Positions 40,545 to 49,603 of a stretch of DNA of 64,000 nucleotides are shown here, piece after piece. The DNA lies in contig NZ_FOBF01000023.1 of the NCBI RefSeq assembly GCF_900109355.1, forward strand, positions 62,001 through 126,000, given 5' to 3'. Numbering within the stretch: position 1 is the stretch's first letter; every line of letters starts with the position of its first letter. The notes beneath the pieces were generated by a model. That model searched no databases, was not told the origin of the DNA, and saw only the letters and a list, made by a program, of their open reading frames with translations. The translations under genes and the position numbers were made by a program. The stretch comes from Nonomuraea pusilla. GTDB taxonomy: Bacteria; Actinomycetota; Actinomycetes; Streptosporangiales; Streptosporangiaceae.

Positions 40545-43115
40545 TCAGAGCAGGGCCAGCAGGGAGCGGGCGTTGGCGGTGCCCTGGCGGTCGCCGGTCT
40601 CCTCGAAGATCTGCAGCGCCGCCCGGGCCAGCTCGCCCGAGCGTTCGGTCGCGCCCTCCGCCCGGTTGACCTTCGCCAGGGTCAGCAGGGCATGGGCGTC
40701 GAGCAGCCGGTCGCCGAGCCGGACGGCGATGCCCCTGGCCTGCTCGGCGGCGGCGCGCGCGTCCGGCTTCGCGCCCTGTGCCAGGTGTACCGCCGACAGT
40801 TCGAGCAGCGTGTCGGCCTGCCGGTGCCGGTCGCCGAGTTCGGCGAGGCGGCCGACGGCGGACAGCAGCCGGTCGGCGGCCTCGTCCAGGCGGCCCGCGC
40901 GGCGCAGCATGACGCCGAGCACCTGCTCGGCCTCGGCGGCGTCGCGCTGGTTCTCCGCTCCCTCCACGCAGGCCAGCAGCGCCCGCTCCGCCTCCTCCAG
41001 GCGGCCCAGTTCCAGGTGGACGCGGCCGAGCCGGCGGGTGGCGTGCGCGACCTCGCGGGCGCGTCCGCGGCTCCGGAACATCTCCAGCGCCGGCCGAAGC
41101 CGCGTCTCCGCCCCCTGCCAGTCCCGCTCGGCCAGGTGCAGGTCGCCCTGGTCCAGCAGGATGAGCGCCTCGCCCAGGCCGTCGCCCGACCGCCGCGCCG
41201 CCTCCATGGCGGGGCCGGCGACGGTCCGCCAGTCGTCCAGGAACCGGTGTCGCTCCAGGTAGGGCGCCAGCAGGTGTGCCAGCCGCCAGCAGGCGCCGTC
41301 CAGCCGGGCGGCGCTCAGGTCGGCGACCAGGCTCACCAGGAACGCCCGCTCGGCCGCCAGCCACTCGACCGACTCCCTGATGTCCCTGGTCGCGACGGCC
41401 GTGGCCGGGTCTCCCGACACCAGCGGGAACCGCGACGCCTGCACGCGCGACAGCGCCAGGTCCGCCAGCTTCGCGAGTGCCCCCGGCGCCGGCTGCTCGC
41501 GCGCGAACAGCCGGGTCAGGTCGTGCAGCCGGTAGCGCATCTGCCCGGCCACGTCCACGCCGTGGGTCTCCAGCAGCCCCGCGTCGACCAGCGTCTCCGC
41601 CTGCCCGCCGAGCAGCTCTGTCACCCAGTCGGCGAAGTCAGGGGCGGACAGCGCGCCCAGCCCGCGTAACGTCAGCCTCGCCGCCTCCGGCAGCCCGTCG
41701 AACCCGATCGCGAACACGCTGCGCACCGTCAGGTCGCCCGCGTGCAGCCGGTCGAGCCGCTGGTGCTCGTCCTCCAGCAGACCCACCAGATAGTCGGCGG
41801 TCCACTCGGGGCGGGCCGCCAGCCGGGAACCCGCGATGCGCAGGGCGATCGGCAGGCCGCCGCAGAAGCGGGCGAGCCGCCGCAGGGCGCCGTCCGCCGC
41901 CCGGCCCGAGCTCTTGACGAGCAGCTCCAGGGCTTCCCCTTCGTCCAGCACGCCCACCGGCAGCCGCCGCGCGGCGGGCAGGCCGCCCAGCGGGGAGCGG
42001 CTGGTGACGACGGTGGGGCACGAGGTCAGCAGCGGCCGTACCTGCGCCTCCCCGGCGGCGTTGTCGAGCACCACCAGGAGCTCGCGGTTGGCGGTGTAGG
42101 CGCGGAACAGCCGCTCGCGCTGCTCCGGCGCGGCCGGGATCGCCTGGGCCGGGCAGCCGAGCCAGCGCAGGAAGTCCTCCAGCACGGCGGTGGGGGCGGT
42201 GGTCTCGCGCAGGTCGGCGTACAGGATGCCGTCGGGGAAGTCGGGTCGCCGCCGCCACGCCGCGTGCACGGCCAGCGCGGACTTGCCCGCCCCCGCCTGC
42301 CCGTGCACCACGACGAGGCCGCCGGTCACCTGCTTCAGCAGCTCGGCCCGGCCGGTGAAGTCGGCCACGTCGGGCGGCAGCAGCACCGGCGGCCCGGCCG
42401 AGACGTGCAGCGAGGCGTCGTCGTGCAGCATGCGGTGGTAGAGCAGTTGCAGCTCAGGGTCCGGCTCGATGGCGTGGCCGCCGTCGAGCTGGTCGCGCAG
42501 CACCGCGTACGCGGCCAGCGCGTCCACCCGGCGCCCACTGCGGTAGAGCGCCAGCATGTACTGGCCGCGGAACCGCTGCCACGTCGGGTGCTGCCGGGTC
42601 AGCCGGCGCAGCTCGGGCAGCAGCTCGCGATGGCGCCCGGCGTCCAGGTCGGCCTGCACCCGGCGCTCCAGCGCCAGCAGCCGCAGTTCCTCCAGCTCCT
42701 CTCGCAACTGCCGGGTCTCCACCCACCGCTCGCCCTCGGGGTCCACGTCGTCCAGCACCTGGCCGCGCCACAGCGCCAGCGCCTCCTGGTACGCGCCCCG
42801 GTCCACCAGCAGCCGGAACCGATCGACGTCGAGCTGCCCGTCGCCGAGGTTCAGCAGGTACGCGCCGGACACGGTGATGATCGTCCCCTGACCGATGAGC
42901 CGCCGGAGCTGCCCCACGTACCCGCGGACGAGGGAGTCGGACCGGTCGCCGTCCTCCTGCGGCCACAGCAGCCTGCGCAGCCGCTCGGCCGTCAGCGGCC
43001 GGCCCGCGTTGAGCAGGAACATCGCGAGCAGATCGCGATGCTTGCGCACGGTCGGGGTGCAGTCCTTGCCGTCGGTGTCGCGGACCTCCAGCGGGCCCAT
43101 GATGCGGAACTCCAC
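40545..43115 (-). CDS. SARP-type regulator with NB-ARC and TPR domains (1)
   Basis: An 856-residue AfsR/DnrI-type transcriptional activator. It has an OmpR-like winged helix at 1-90 (RKHRDLLAMFLLNAGRPLTA), a BTAD domain at 95-240, an NB-ARC ATPase with VVHGQAGAGKSALAVHAAW near residue 278, and TPR repeats at the C-terminus (LLELSAVHLAQGAKPDARAA). SARPs activate biosynthetic gene clusters in actinomycetes. It is convergent with the protease gene and about 80 bp downstream of the kinase gene. Candidate activator of the peptide cassettes. Confidence 0.9.
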   Translation of the reverse strand: MEFRIMGPLEVRDTDGKDCTPTVRKHRDLLAMFLLNAGRPLTAERLRRLLWPQEDGDRSDSLVRGYVGQLRRLIGQGTIITVSGAYLLNLGDGQLDVDRFRLLVDRGAYQEALALWRGQVLDDVDPEGERWVETRQLREELEELRLLALERRVQADLDAGRHRELLPELRRLTRQHPTWQRFRGQYMLALYRSGRRVDALAAYAVLRDQLDGGHAIEPDPELQLLYHRMLHDDASLHVSAGPPVLLPPDVADFTGRAELLKQVTGGLVVVHGQAGAGKSALAVHAAWRRRPDFPDGILYADLRETTAPTAVLEDFLRWLGCPAQAIPAAPEQRERLFRAYTANRELLVVLDNAAGEAQVRPLLTSCPTVVTSRSPLGGLPAARRLPVGVLDEGEALELLVKSSGRAADGALRRLARFCGGLPIALRIAGSRLAARPEWTADYLVGLLEDEHQRLDRLHAGDLTVRSVFAIGFDGLPEAARLTLRGLGALSAPDFADWVTELLGGQAETLVDAGLLETHGVDVAGQMRYRLHDLTRLFAREQPAPGALAKLADLALSRVQASRFPLVSGDPATAVATRDIRESVEWLAAERAFLVSLVADLSAARLDGACWRLAHLLAPYLERHRFLDDWRTVAGPAMEAARRSGDGLGEALILLDQGDLHLAERDWQGAETRLRPALEMFRSRGRAREVAHATRRLGRVHLELGRLEEAERALLACVEGAENQRDAAEAEQVLGVMLRRAGRLDEAADRLLSAVGRLAELGDRHRQADTLLELSAVHLAQGAKPDARAAAEQARGIAVRLGDRLLDAHALLTLAKVNRAEGATERSGELARAALQIFEETGDRQGTANARSLLALL

Positions 43116-43193
43116 CGCTCCTCCCTATCAGGAAGTCCGCTGCCCGCACAGACGAAGGGATTCGAGGACGGTGTCATGCCTCATGGGGAAACA

Positions 43194-45314
43194 TCAGCGC
43201 AACGGCGGGTTGGCCAATTTCGCCCGTTCGAGGGCCAGTTCGGGCCACCACTCGCCCGCCTCCGGCGCCACGACGCCGCGCTCCGGGTCCTTCTCGCCGT
43301 CGGTGCCGCGCCGGCACCGTCCTCCGGACGTGCCCGCCCGCGCGATCCACAGGTAGGCGTCCACCAGTTCCTCGCCCGTCGCCGTGGTCGGCCGGTCGCC
43401 GACGCCCCTGCCCGGCGGGTTGCACCAGGTCTGCGGGTCGGAGTAGTGCTTGGCCGGAACCCAGGAGCCCCGGCCGTTCCTGCCGGTGTCGACGACGAAG
43501 TGCGGCATGGTGGCCGGGTCCGCTTTCGCGTCCACGGGGCAGCCCTTGCGGCCGGTGGCGAGCCGGACGGCGATGCAGGCCGACAGCTTCTTGCCGTACG
43601 CGACCGCCTTCTCGGTGGGCTGGAAGCCGGCCGTGTTGACGAAGAAGCCGTCCGCCCGGACGACGCCCGCGCCGATCAGGCGGTCGGCCATGAGCTCGGT
43701 GCCCGGCCAGAGGTCCTGGCTGCCGTCGAGGTAGACGGCGGTGTTCGGGTGGGCCTTGAGTGTCTGGACGGCCAGGCTCAGGTCCTTGTAGCGCTGATCA
43801 GGGGAGCCCTGGGGGTCGCAGTCCGGCTCGCCGGGCATCTTGGCCAGGCTGCCGGGCTCCAGGATGACGGCTGCCGGTGTGTCGCCGATCTGGGCGGCTA
43901 TGCCGTTGATCCAGTCGTGGTAGGCGGCGAGGTCGGCGGCGGCGGCCGGGCGGCATTCGCTGCCCGGCAGGTAGTTGATCAGGAACACGGGCACGGCGTT
44001 CCGCTGCTCGGCGCCTGTGACGGCGCTGTCCACCTTGGCGCGGACCTCGGTCGTGCCGAGGCGGATGGCGTAGGGGACGGCGGCGAGTTTCGTCATGAGC
44101 TCGGCGTCCCTCGGCCGGTCCTCGGCCCAGAGCCGCGCCTGGCGGCTGGCCGCCGGCTCGGGCGGGGCGTAGAACCTGACGTCCTGCCCGGCCCGCAGGG
44201 GGTTCCGCGCGGCGGTGGATCGAGAGGCCGCCGGCGACGCGGAGGTGCCGTTGGCCGCGGGATCCCGGACGTCGGGGGACTTCTGCCCCTGCCACGCGAA
44301 CGCCGCCGCCACCCCGGCCGCCGCGACGGCCACGGCCGCCGCCCCGGCCACCCACCTGCGCGGCCCGCCGACGCCCCGGCCGCGCCCACCCGCCACCGGG
44401 TCCGTCTCCTCGTCCACGACGCGCGCCGCCTGCGCCGACGATGTTCCAGGGGACCCGTGTGGCTGCACCGGGACGACCCGATCGGCGGCCTCACTGGCGG
44501 GAACGTCGGGCAACGGGACGGACGTGCTGAGGTGGTCGAGGATGTCCTGGGCGGTGGGGCGGTCGGCGGGCTTCTTGCGCAGGGCGGCCTCGACCAGGTC
44601 GTGCAACTGGCCGGAGAGCCCGTGCAGGGCAGGGGGCTCGTTGACGATGCGGAGGAGGATCGTGGGCACCGAGCCGGAACCGAAGGGCGACGCCCCGGTC
44701 GCGGCGAAGGCCACGGTGGAGCCCCACGAGAAGATGTCGGACGCGGGACCCACCCGCGAACCCGAGACCTGCTCCGGAGACATGTACGCCGGAGTCCCCA
44801 CGATCGCGCTGCTCATCTCCGCGTCGGCGAGGCGCGCGATGCCGAAGTCGATGACCTTGGGCCCCACCTGGGACAGCAGCACGTTGGCCGGTTTGAGGTC
44901 GCGGTGCACCACCCCTGCCCCGTGGATGGCCCGCAGCGCCACCGCCATGGACGCCGCCAGCCCGTCCAGCGCCGAGCCCTTCAGCGGCCCCGACCCGCGC
45001 ACGACGTCCTCGAGGTTCGGCCCCTCCACGTACTCGGTGACCAGGTAGGCCGTCTCGCCCTCGACGTCGGCGTCCAGCACCGGGGCCGTGCAGAAGCGGG
45101 CGACGCGCCGGGCGGCGGCGACCTCGCGGGCGAAGCGGCGGCGGAAGTCGGCGTCCGCGCTCATCCTGTGGTGGATGAGCTTGACGGCCACCCGCGTGCC
45201 GTCCGGCGCCTGACCCAGGTAGACGACGCCCATCCCGCCCTCGCCCAGCCGGGCCAGCAGGACGTACGGCCCGGCCAGGCGTGGATCCCCGTCGCGCAAC
45301 GCCTCCAAGGTCAT
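43194..45314 (-). CDS. Membrane Ser/Thr kinase with GH6 cellulase-like extracellular domain
   Basis: A 706-residue fusion. The cytoplasmic kinase (1-275) is complete: GEGGMG loop, AVKLIH lysine, HRDLKPANVL, DFGIAR and GTPAYMSPEQ. A single membrane segment lies at 318-343. The outside part from about 375 to 665 reads as glycoside hydrolase family 6: FLINYLPGSEC, ILEPGSL, TAVYLDGSQDLWPG, FFVNTAGF, VVDTGRNG, WCNPPGR. The usual catalytic Asp of the RDC motif is Glu and the EPD motif is EPG, so it may sense rather than cut beta-glucan. The kinase may signal to the SARPs beside it. Confidence 0.85.
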   Translation of the reverse strand: MTLEALRDGDPRLAGPYVLLARLGEGGMGVVYLGQAPDGTRVAVKLIHHRMSADADFRRRFAREVAAARRVARFCTAPVLDADVEGETAYLVTEYVEGPNLEDVVRGSGPLKGSALDGLAASMAVALRAIHGAGVVHRDLKPANVLLSQVGPKVIDFGIARLADAEMSSAIVGTPAYMSPEQVSGSRVGPASDIFSWGSTVAFAATGASPFGSGSVPTILLRIVNEPPALHGLSGQLHDLVEAALRKKPADRPTAQDILDHLSTSVPLPDVPASEAADRVVPVQPHGSPGTSSAQAARVVDEETDPVAGGRGRGVGGPRRWVAGAAAVAVAAAGVAAAFAWQGQKSPDVRDPAANGTSASPAASRSTAARNPLRAGQDVRFYAPPEPAASRQARLWAEDRPRDAELMTKLAAVPYAIRLGTTEVRAKVDSAVTGAEQRNAVPVFLINYLPGSECRPAAAADLAAYHDWINGIAAQIGDTPAAVILEPGSLAKMPGEPDCDPQGSPDQRYKDLSLAVQTLKAHPNTAVYLDGSQDLWPGTELMADRLIGAGVVRADGFFVNTAGFQPTEKAVAYGKKLSACIAVRLATGRKGCPVDAKADPATMPHFVVDTGRNGRGSWVPAKHYSDPQTWCNPPGRGVGDRPTTATGEELVDAYLWIARAGTSGGRCRRGTDGEKDPERGVVAPEAGEWWPELALERAKLANPPLR

Positions 45315-45389
45315 AGATGCTCAGGTTAGCCCGCGGCCGTTGGGCCTTCCAGACCTCGCGCTCCGGCCCCGCTGCCCCACCCGGGCCGG

Positions 45390-48263
45390 TCAGCCGAGGG
45401 CGGCCCGGGAGCGGGCGACCTGCTCGCGGGCGCGAGCGGACCAGACCTGTTCGTTGAGCGGGTCGAGCCGGTCGAGGCAGGCGGTGAAGTGGGCCAGCGC
45501 CGCCCGCTCGTCGCCCCGCCACCGGCTGATCTCGCCCAGCGTGTAGGCGACCAGCGCCTCTCCCCGTGTGTCCCCGGCGTTCACGAACATGTCCGCGCAC
45601 TGGGCCAGCATTCCGGTGGCGGTGTCGTGGCGGCCCAGTACCGCCTCGGCCTGGGCCAGCCGGCGCAGCGCCAATCGTTCGCCGTCGCCCCACCGCAACT
45701 CGCGGCAGAGGTCGAGGCCGGCCCGGTAGTGGCCGATCGCCTCCTCGGCGCGGCCCGTCTCGTAGCAGGTGATGCCGAGGGTGCGCAGGAAACGGGCCCG
45801 GTGGATGGAGCTTTGGACGGCGGCGTCCTCCTCGACGCGGGCGAGGGCTCGGCGGCAGGTCGTGCCGGCGGCGTCGTAGCGGCCCAGGTAGAGCTGGACC
45901 CCGGCGATCTCGGTCCACGCGGCCAGCAGGCCGTGCCCGTCGCCCAGCGCGTGGAACCGCTCGGCGGCCAGGGTGGCGGCGGCGAGCGCGGAGCCCAGGT
46001 CGGCCTCCAGGGTGGCGGCGACCCCGAGCAGCGCGTACGCGGCGGCGTGCCCGTCCCCCGCCCGTGAGCAGCGGCCGAGCAGGTCGCGGAACTCGTCCGC
46101 GACCGCGCTCGCGCGTCTGCGATCCACCTCGGCGTCGGCGCGCACCAGCCGCGCCCGCGTCTCGGCGACGGTGTCGCCCGCCGCGGCGGCGGCCCCGGCG
46201 GCCGTCCCCAGCATCCGGACGGCGTCGTCGTGGAAGCCGCGCACGATCAGGAACGGCGCCAGCGCGTAGGCGAGCTCGGCCGCCTCCCGGACCAGTCCGG
46301 CGCGGGCGGCGGTCTCGGCCACGGCGACGAGCACGCCGCGCTCCGCCGCCAGCCAGGCGCCGCCCTCCGGGCAGGGCGGCGTCCGGGCTGCGACGCCGGG
46401 CGGCGGCGGGGCGAAGGCGAGGGGCAGTTCGCGCGCGGCGTCGGCGGCACGGGCGCGGGCCTCGGCGGCGACCCGGCGCAGCGCCGCGGTCCGGCTTTCC
46501 CCGCTCTCCTCGGCGATGAACAGTTCGGCGGCGAAGCCGCGCAGCAGGTCGTGCATGCGGTAGCGGGGCCGGGCCGCGGCGTCGGCCTCACCGGCGGTGA
46601 TCAGGCCGGCGACGGCCAGCTCCTCCAGAGAGCCGTCCACGCGGTCCGCGCTCGCACCCGCCAGCGCGGCCACCGTCCAGGTCGCCACGCCGTCGGCGGC
46701 CACCGCGCCGAGCAGCCGGAACACGCGCCGCGCGGACGCCGACAGCGTCGCGTGGCTCGCCTCGAACGTGGCGCGGACATCCAGGTGGCCCGCGTGCAGC
46801 TCGTTCAGCGCCGGCGCGTCGGCGAGCCGGCGCGCCAGCTCGGCCAGCGGCCAGGCCGGGCGGGTGACCAGCCGTGCCCCGGCGATGCGCAGGGCGAGCG
46901 GCAGCCGCCCGCAGGCACGCAGGATCGCCTCCGCCGACTCCGGGTCACTCGCCACGCGGCTCGCCCCGGCCACGCCCGCGAGCAGGGCGCGGGCGTCGGC
47001 GGGCGGCGGCACGTCCAAGGCGTACGTGATCGCGCCGGGCATGGCGGGCAGCGGCCCGCGGGAGGTGAGGAGGACCGCCGATCGGGGCGTGCCCGGGATC
47101 AGCGGCTGCACCTGGGCCTCGCCGGCCGCGTCGTCCAGCAGCACGAGCACCGCGCGGTCGGCGATCCTGGCCCGGTACATCGCCGCCCGCTCCTCCGTGG
47201 AGGAGGGCAGGCCGGCGGAGTCCACGCCGAGCGTCCGCAGCAGCTCCGCGAGCAGGTCGGACGGGTCGCGGGGCGACGCCGACGCGCCGCGCAGCCGGAC
47301 GAACAGCTGACCGTCGGGATACCGCTCCCGCACCAGGTGCGCGACATGCACCGCCAGCGTGCTCTTGCCGACACCGGGCGGCCCCGACACCGTCACGATC
47401 GCCGGAGCCGCCCCGGTGCCGTCCAGCGCGGCGACCAGGTCGCGGGTCTCGGTCTCGCGGCCGACAAAGCCGGCGATGTCGGCGGGGAGCAGGCACGTCC
47501 CCGTCCAGGCGGGCTCCCGGACCGTCTCCAGCGCGGGGGAGGGGACGGGAGCGTCGTCGAGGACCGCCGCGTGCAGGTCACGTAACTCCTGGCTGGGCTC
47601 CACGGCCAGCTCGGAGACGAGGACCGAGCGGGCCCGCCGGTACGCCTCCAGCGCCTCGGCGCGCCTGCCCGCCCGGTGCAGCGCCAGCATGAGCCGGTGC
47701 CACAGGCGTTCGTTCAGCGGGGTGGCCTCCACCAGTGGGACCAGCTCGCCGACGAGCTCGTCGTACAGGCCGAGCCGCAGGCGAACGTCGATCCAGCCGA
47801 GCCGGGCGCTCTCCCGCCGTTCCTCCAGTTCGGCGATGCGCGCCTGCACCGTCGCGGCCAGCGGCACGTCCTCGGCGGGCCGGCCGCGCCACAGCGCGAG
47901 CGCCTGCGCGAACAGCCGGTTCGCCGTGGCGGGTTCCCCGCGCGCCGCCTCCAGCCGGGCCGCCCGTACGGCCTCCTCGAAGGCGAGCACGTCGAGCCGG
48001 TCGGGGCCGAGGCACAGGCGGTAGCCGTGCGGCACGGTCTCGACCTCGACGGCGGCGCGGCGCAGCGCGGTCAGGTACGTCTGCAGGTTCGGCAGGGCGG
48101 ATCGGGGCGGGTCGTCCCACACCGAGGCGATCAGCCGGTCTCTGGTCAGGACGGTGTTCGGGTGGAGCAGGAAGACGCCGAGCACCGCACGCGCCTTGGC
48201 GGCCAGCCGGACGGGCCGCCCCGCGTCGGCGACTCGGACCGGTCCGAGGATCGCGAAGTCCAC
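45390..48263 (-). CDS. SARP-type regulator with NB-ARC and TPR domains (2)
   Basis: A 957-residue AfsR-like activator. N-terminal winged helix (AKARAVLGVFLLHPNTVLTR), BTAD domain to about 250, NB-ARC with VSGPPGVGKSTLAVHVA near 298 and LVLLDDAAGEAQVQ, and a long TPR region (RGEALVAYTLGEISRWRGDE). It is divergent from cassette 2; only 110 bp separate its start from the precursor peptide, so it is the most likely direct regulator. AfsR in Streptomyces is activated by Ser/Thr kinases; the adjacent kinase gene suggests a similar relay. Confidence 0.9.
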   Translation of the reverse strand: MDFAILGPVRVADAGRPVRLAAKARAVLGVFLLHPNTVLTRDRLIASVWDDPPRSALPNLQTYLTALRRAAVEVETVPHGYRLCLGPDRLDVLAFEEAVRAARLEAARGEPATANRLFAQALALWRGRPAEDVPLAATVQARIAELEERRESARLGWIDVRLRLGLYDELVGELVPLVEATPLNERLWHRLMLALHRAGRRAEALEAYRRARSVLVSELAVEPSQELRDLHAAVLDDAPVPSPALETVREPAWTGTCLLPADIAGFVGRETETRDLVAALDGTGAAPAIVTVSGPPGVGKSTLAVHVAHLVRERYPDGQLFVRLRGASASPRDPSDLLAELLRTLGVDSAGLPSSTEERAAMYRARIADRAVLVLLDDAAGEAQVQPLIPGTPRSAVLLTSRGPLPAMPGAITYALDVPPPADARALLAGVAGASRVASDPESAEAILRACGRLPLALRIAGARLVTRPAWPLAELARRLADAPALNELHAGHLDVRATFEASHATLSASARRVFRLLGAVAADGVATWTVAALAGASADRVDGSLEELAVAGLITAGEADAAARPRYRMHDLLRGFAAELFIAEESGESRTAALRRVAAEARARAADAARELPLAFAPPPPGVAARTPPCPEGGAWLAAERGVLVAVAETAARAGLVREAAELAYALAPFLIVRGFHDDAVRMLGTAAGAAAAAGDTVAETRARLVRADAEVDRRRASAVADEFRDLLGRCSRAGDGHAAAYALLGVAATLEADLGSALAAATLAAERFHALGDGHGLLAAWTEIAGVQLYLGRYDAAGTTCRRALARVEEDAAVQSSIHRARFLRTLGITCYETGRAEEAIGHYRAGLDLCRELRWGDGERLALRRLAQAEAVLGRHDTATGMLAQCADMFVNAGDTRGEALVAYTLGEISRWRGDERAALAHFTACLDRLDPLNEQVWSARAREQVARSRAALG

Positions 48264-48357
48264 CTTCGTCTCCCGGCACGATCAGCGGTTCGGTCCTTCT
48301 ATGGCGACCATATGCGGTTTCTGTGGGCCGAAGGAGGAAGTTGATCGAGGACATCGG

Positions 48358-48367
48358 AAAGGAGGTG
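48358..48367 (+). promoter_or_regulatory. Exceptionally strong ribosome binding site of precursor 2
   Basis: AAAGGAGGTG is a full 10-nt complement of the 16S rRNA 3' end. GGAGG ends 8 nt before GTG at 48374, the ideal distance, and so decides the start of the 18-residue peptide. The in-frame TTG at 48341 has AAGGAGG only 3 nt upstream and is less likely. Confidence 0.75.
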
Positions 48368-48373
48368 GACGAG

Positions 48374-48430
48374 GTGAAGATCGAGGTTCGCAAGGTCGAG
48401 GCCGTCAAGGCGACCCAGTTCATGACCTGA
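48374..48430 (+). CDS. Candidate RiPP precursor peptide 2 (18 residues)
   Basis: An 18-codon gene, MKIEVRKVEAVKATQFMT, too short for routine gene calling. KIEV and RKVEAVKAT align with KLEV and RKLEKIETT of precursor 1. The last four residues QFMT would be the core if the leader ends at the shared threonine. If TTG at 48341 is used instead, the peptide has 29 residues with an acidic extension (IEDIGKEVDEV). It is followed by a hairpin and then by RRE-ThiF and M50 genes, as in cassette 1. Confidence 0.72.
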   Translation: MKIEVRKVEAVKATQFMT

Positions 48431-48447
48431 GGCACCGCCTCTCAGCT

Positions 48448-48478
48448 GGTCGGGAGGCGGTCCGGCCGCCTCCCGACC
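48448..48478 (+). terminator. Perfect 13-bp hairpin between precursor 2 and its ThiF-like gene
   Basis: GGTCGGGAGGCGG at 48448-48460 and CCGCCTCCCGACC at 48466-48478 flank TCCGG. There is no T-run, so it would slow or partly stop transcription or stabilise the upstream mRNA. It starts 17 nt after the peptide stop. Its position is the same as in cassette 1, though the sequence is unrelated. Confidence 0.8.
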
Positions 48479-48510
48479 GACTCCGTCCCGACGAGCGATG
48501 CGGATGAGCG

Positions 48511-49599
48511 ATGCAGGTGATGTTGAAGGAGTGCGCCTGGGAATCCCTCGGCGACGAACTGGTGGTGGTCCACGATCCGCGCGAGGCGTACACGCTGGCT
48601 GATCCGGACGGCCGGATCGCGGCGCTCCTCGACGAGCTGGCCAGGGGGCCGGCCACGGCGGAGGAGTTGAGCTCGGCGTTGACCGCGCGGGGCGTCGCCG
48701 TCACGGGGGACGACGTCCGCGCCGGGCTCTCCGGGCTCGACTCCCTCGGTCTGATCGAGGACGCCGCCGGACGCCTGCTGGGCGACCCGGACGCCGACGA
48801 GCGGCACTTCTCCAACCTGACGTTCTTCGGGGTCTTCGCCCGGCTGGGCAGGTCGCGAGCGGAGTTCGTCCGGCGGCTGCGCGACTCGCACGTCCTCGTG
48901 CTCGGCGCGGGCGGCGGCGGCTCGTCCCTCGTGCAGTGCCTGGCCGGGCTCGGCGTCGGCGCGCTGACGCTGGTGGATCGCGATGACATCGCTCCACGCA
49001 ACTTCGCCCGCCAGTTCCTCTACCGGCACGCCGACATCGGCCGCTCGAAGGTGGAACGCGCCGCCGAGTGGGTGCGCGAGTACGACCCGGGCATCGCGGT
49101 CCGCGCCGTGGACCGGTGGATCTCGGGCCCGGACGACCTCAAGGACCTGACCGGTGACGTCCATGTGATCGCCGGCGGCCTCGACGGCGCGCCCGACGCG
49201 AACCTGTGGGTGAACGAGGCGGCGCTGCGCGCGGGCGTCCCGCTGGTCGCCGGCGGGATGACTCGTACCCAGCTCATCTACTTCTCGGTGGACCCGGGCA
49301 GGAGCGCCTGCCTGCGCTGCGACGAGTCCGACCTGCCCCGCCCGGACGAACGCACGACCGCGGCGGTCGCGCAGCGGCTCACCCGCGGGCTGCGGCTCGC
49401 CAACGGCCTCACCGGGCCGATGGCGATGCAGGTCGGGTCGCTGGTCGCCTACGAGGTGATGCGCTACCTGACCGGCGTCGAGCCTCCGCGCGCGGCCGGG
49501 GCCCGGGTCGTCCTGGACCTGCTGAACGGGCTCGTCCCGGTGTGGCAGCCGTTCCCGCGCGACCCCGGCTGCCCGGCATGCGCGCTGGCCCGGCGGTGA
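48511..49599 (+). CDS. RRE-ThiF (E1-like) adenylating enzyme, cassette 2
   Basis: A 362-residue enzyme paralogous to the product of 37910-39004. Residues 1-88 are the PqqD/RRE-like domain (DELVVVHDPREAYTLADPDG). The E1 ATP site is LGAGGGGSSLVQ near 130, followed by DRDDIAPRNFARQ near 155, and zinc pairs CLRC near 270 and CPAC at the C-terminus. Identity with the other copy is low outside motifs, so the cassettes diverged long ago. The M50 gene follows after 4 nt. Presumed to activate precursor 2. Confidence 0.85.
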   Translation: MQVMLKECAWESLGDELVVVHDPREAYTLADPDGRIAALLDELARGPATAEELSSALTARGVAVTGDDVRAGLSGLDSLGLIEDAAGRLLGDPDADERHFSNLTFFGVFARLGRSRAEFVRRLRDSHVLVLGAGGGGSSLVQCLAGLGVGALTLVDRDDIAPRNFARQFLYRHADIGRSKVERAAEWVREYDPGIAVRAVDRWISGPDDLKDLTGDVHVIAGGLDGAPDANLWVNEAALRAGVPLVAGGMTRTQLIYFSVDPGRSACLRCDESDLPRPDERTTAAVAQRLTRGLRLANGLTGPMAMQVGSLVAYEVMRYLTGVEPPRAAGARVVLDLLNGLVPVWQPFPRDPGCPACALARR

Positions 49600-49603
49600 C
49601 CCG

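Noticed and set aside
41742..45329. 1195-residue plus-strand frame opposite the SARP and kinase genes
   Set aside because: It is antisense to two clear multi-domain genes and has the low-complexity composition of a GC-rich shadow frame.
48341..48373. TTG start giving a 29-residue precursor 2
   Set aside because: Kept only as an alternative: its AAGGAGG is 3 nt from TTG, whereas GTG 48374 has a full 10-nt ribosome site at 8 nt.
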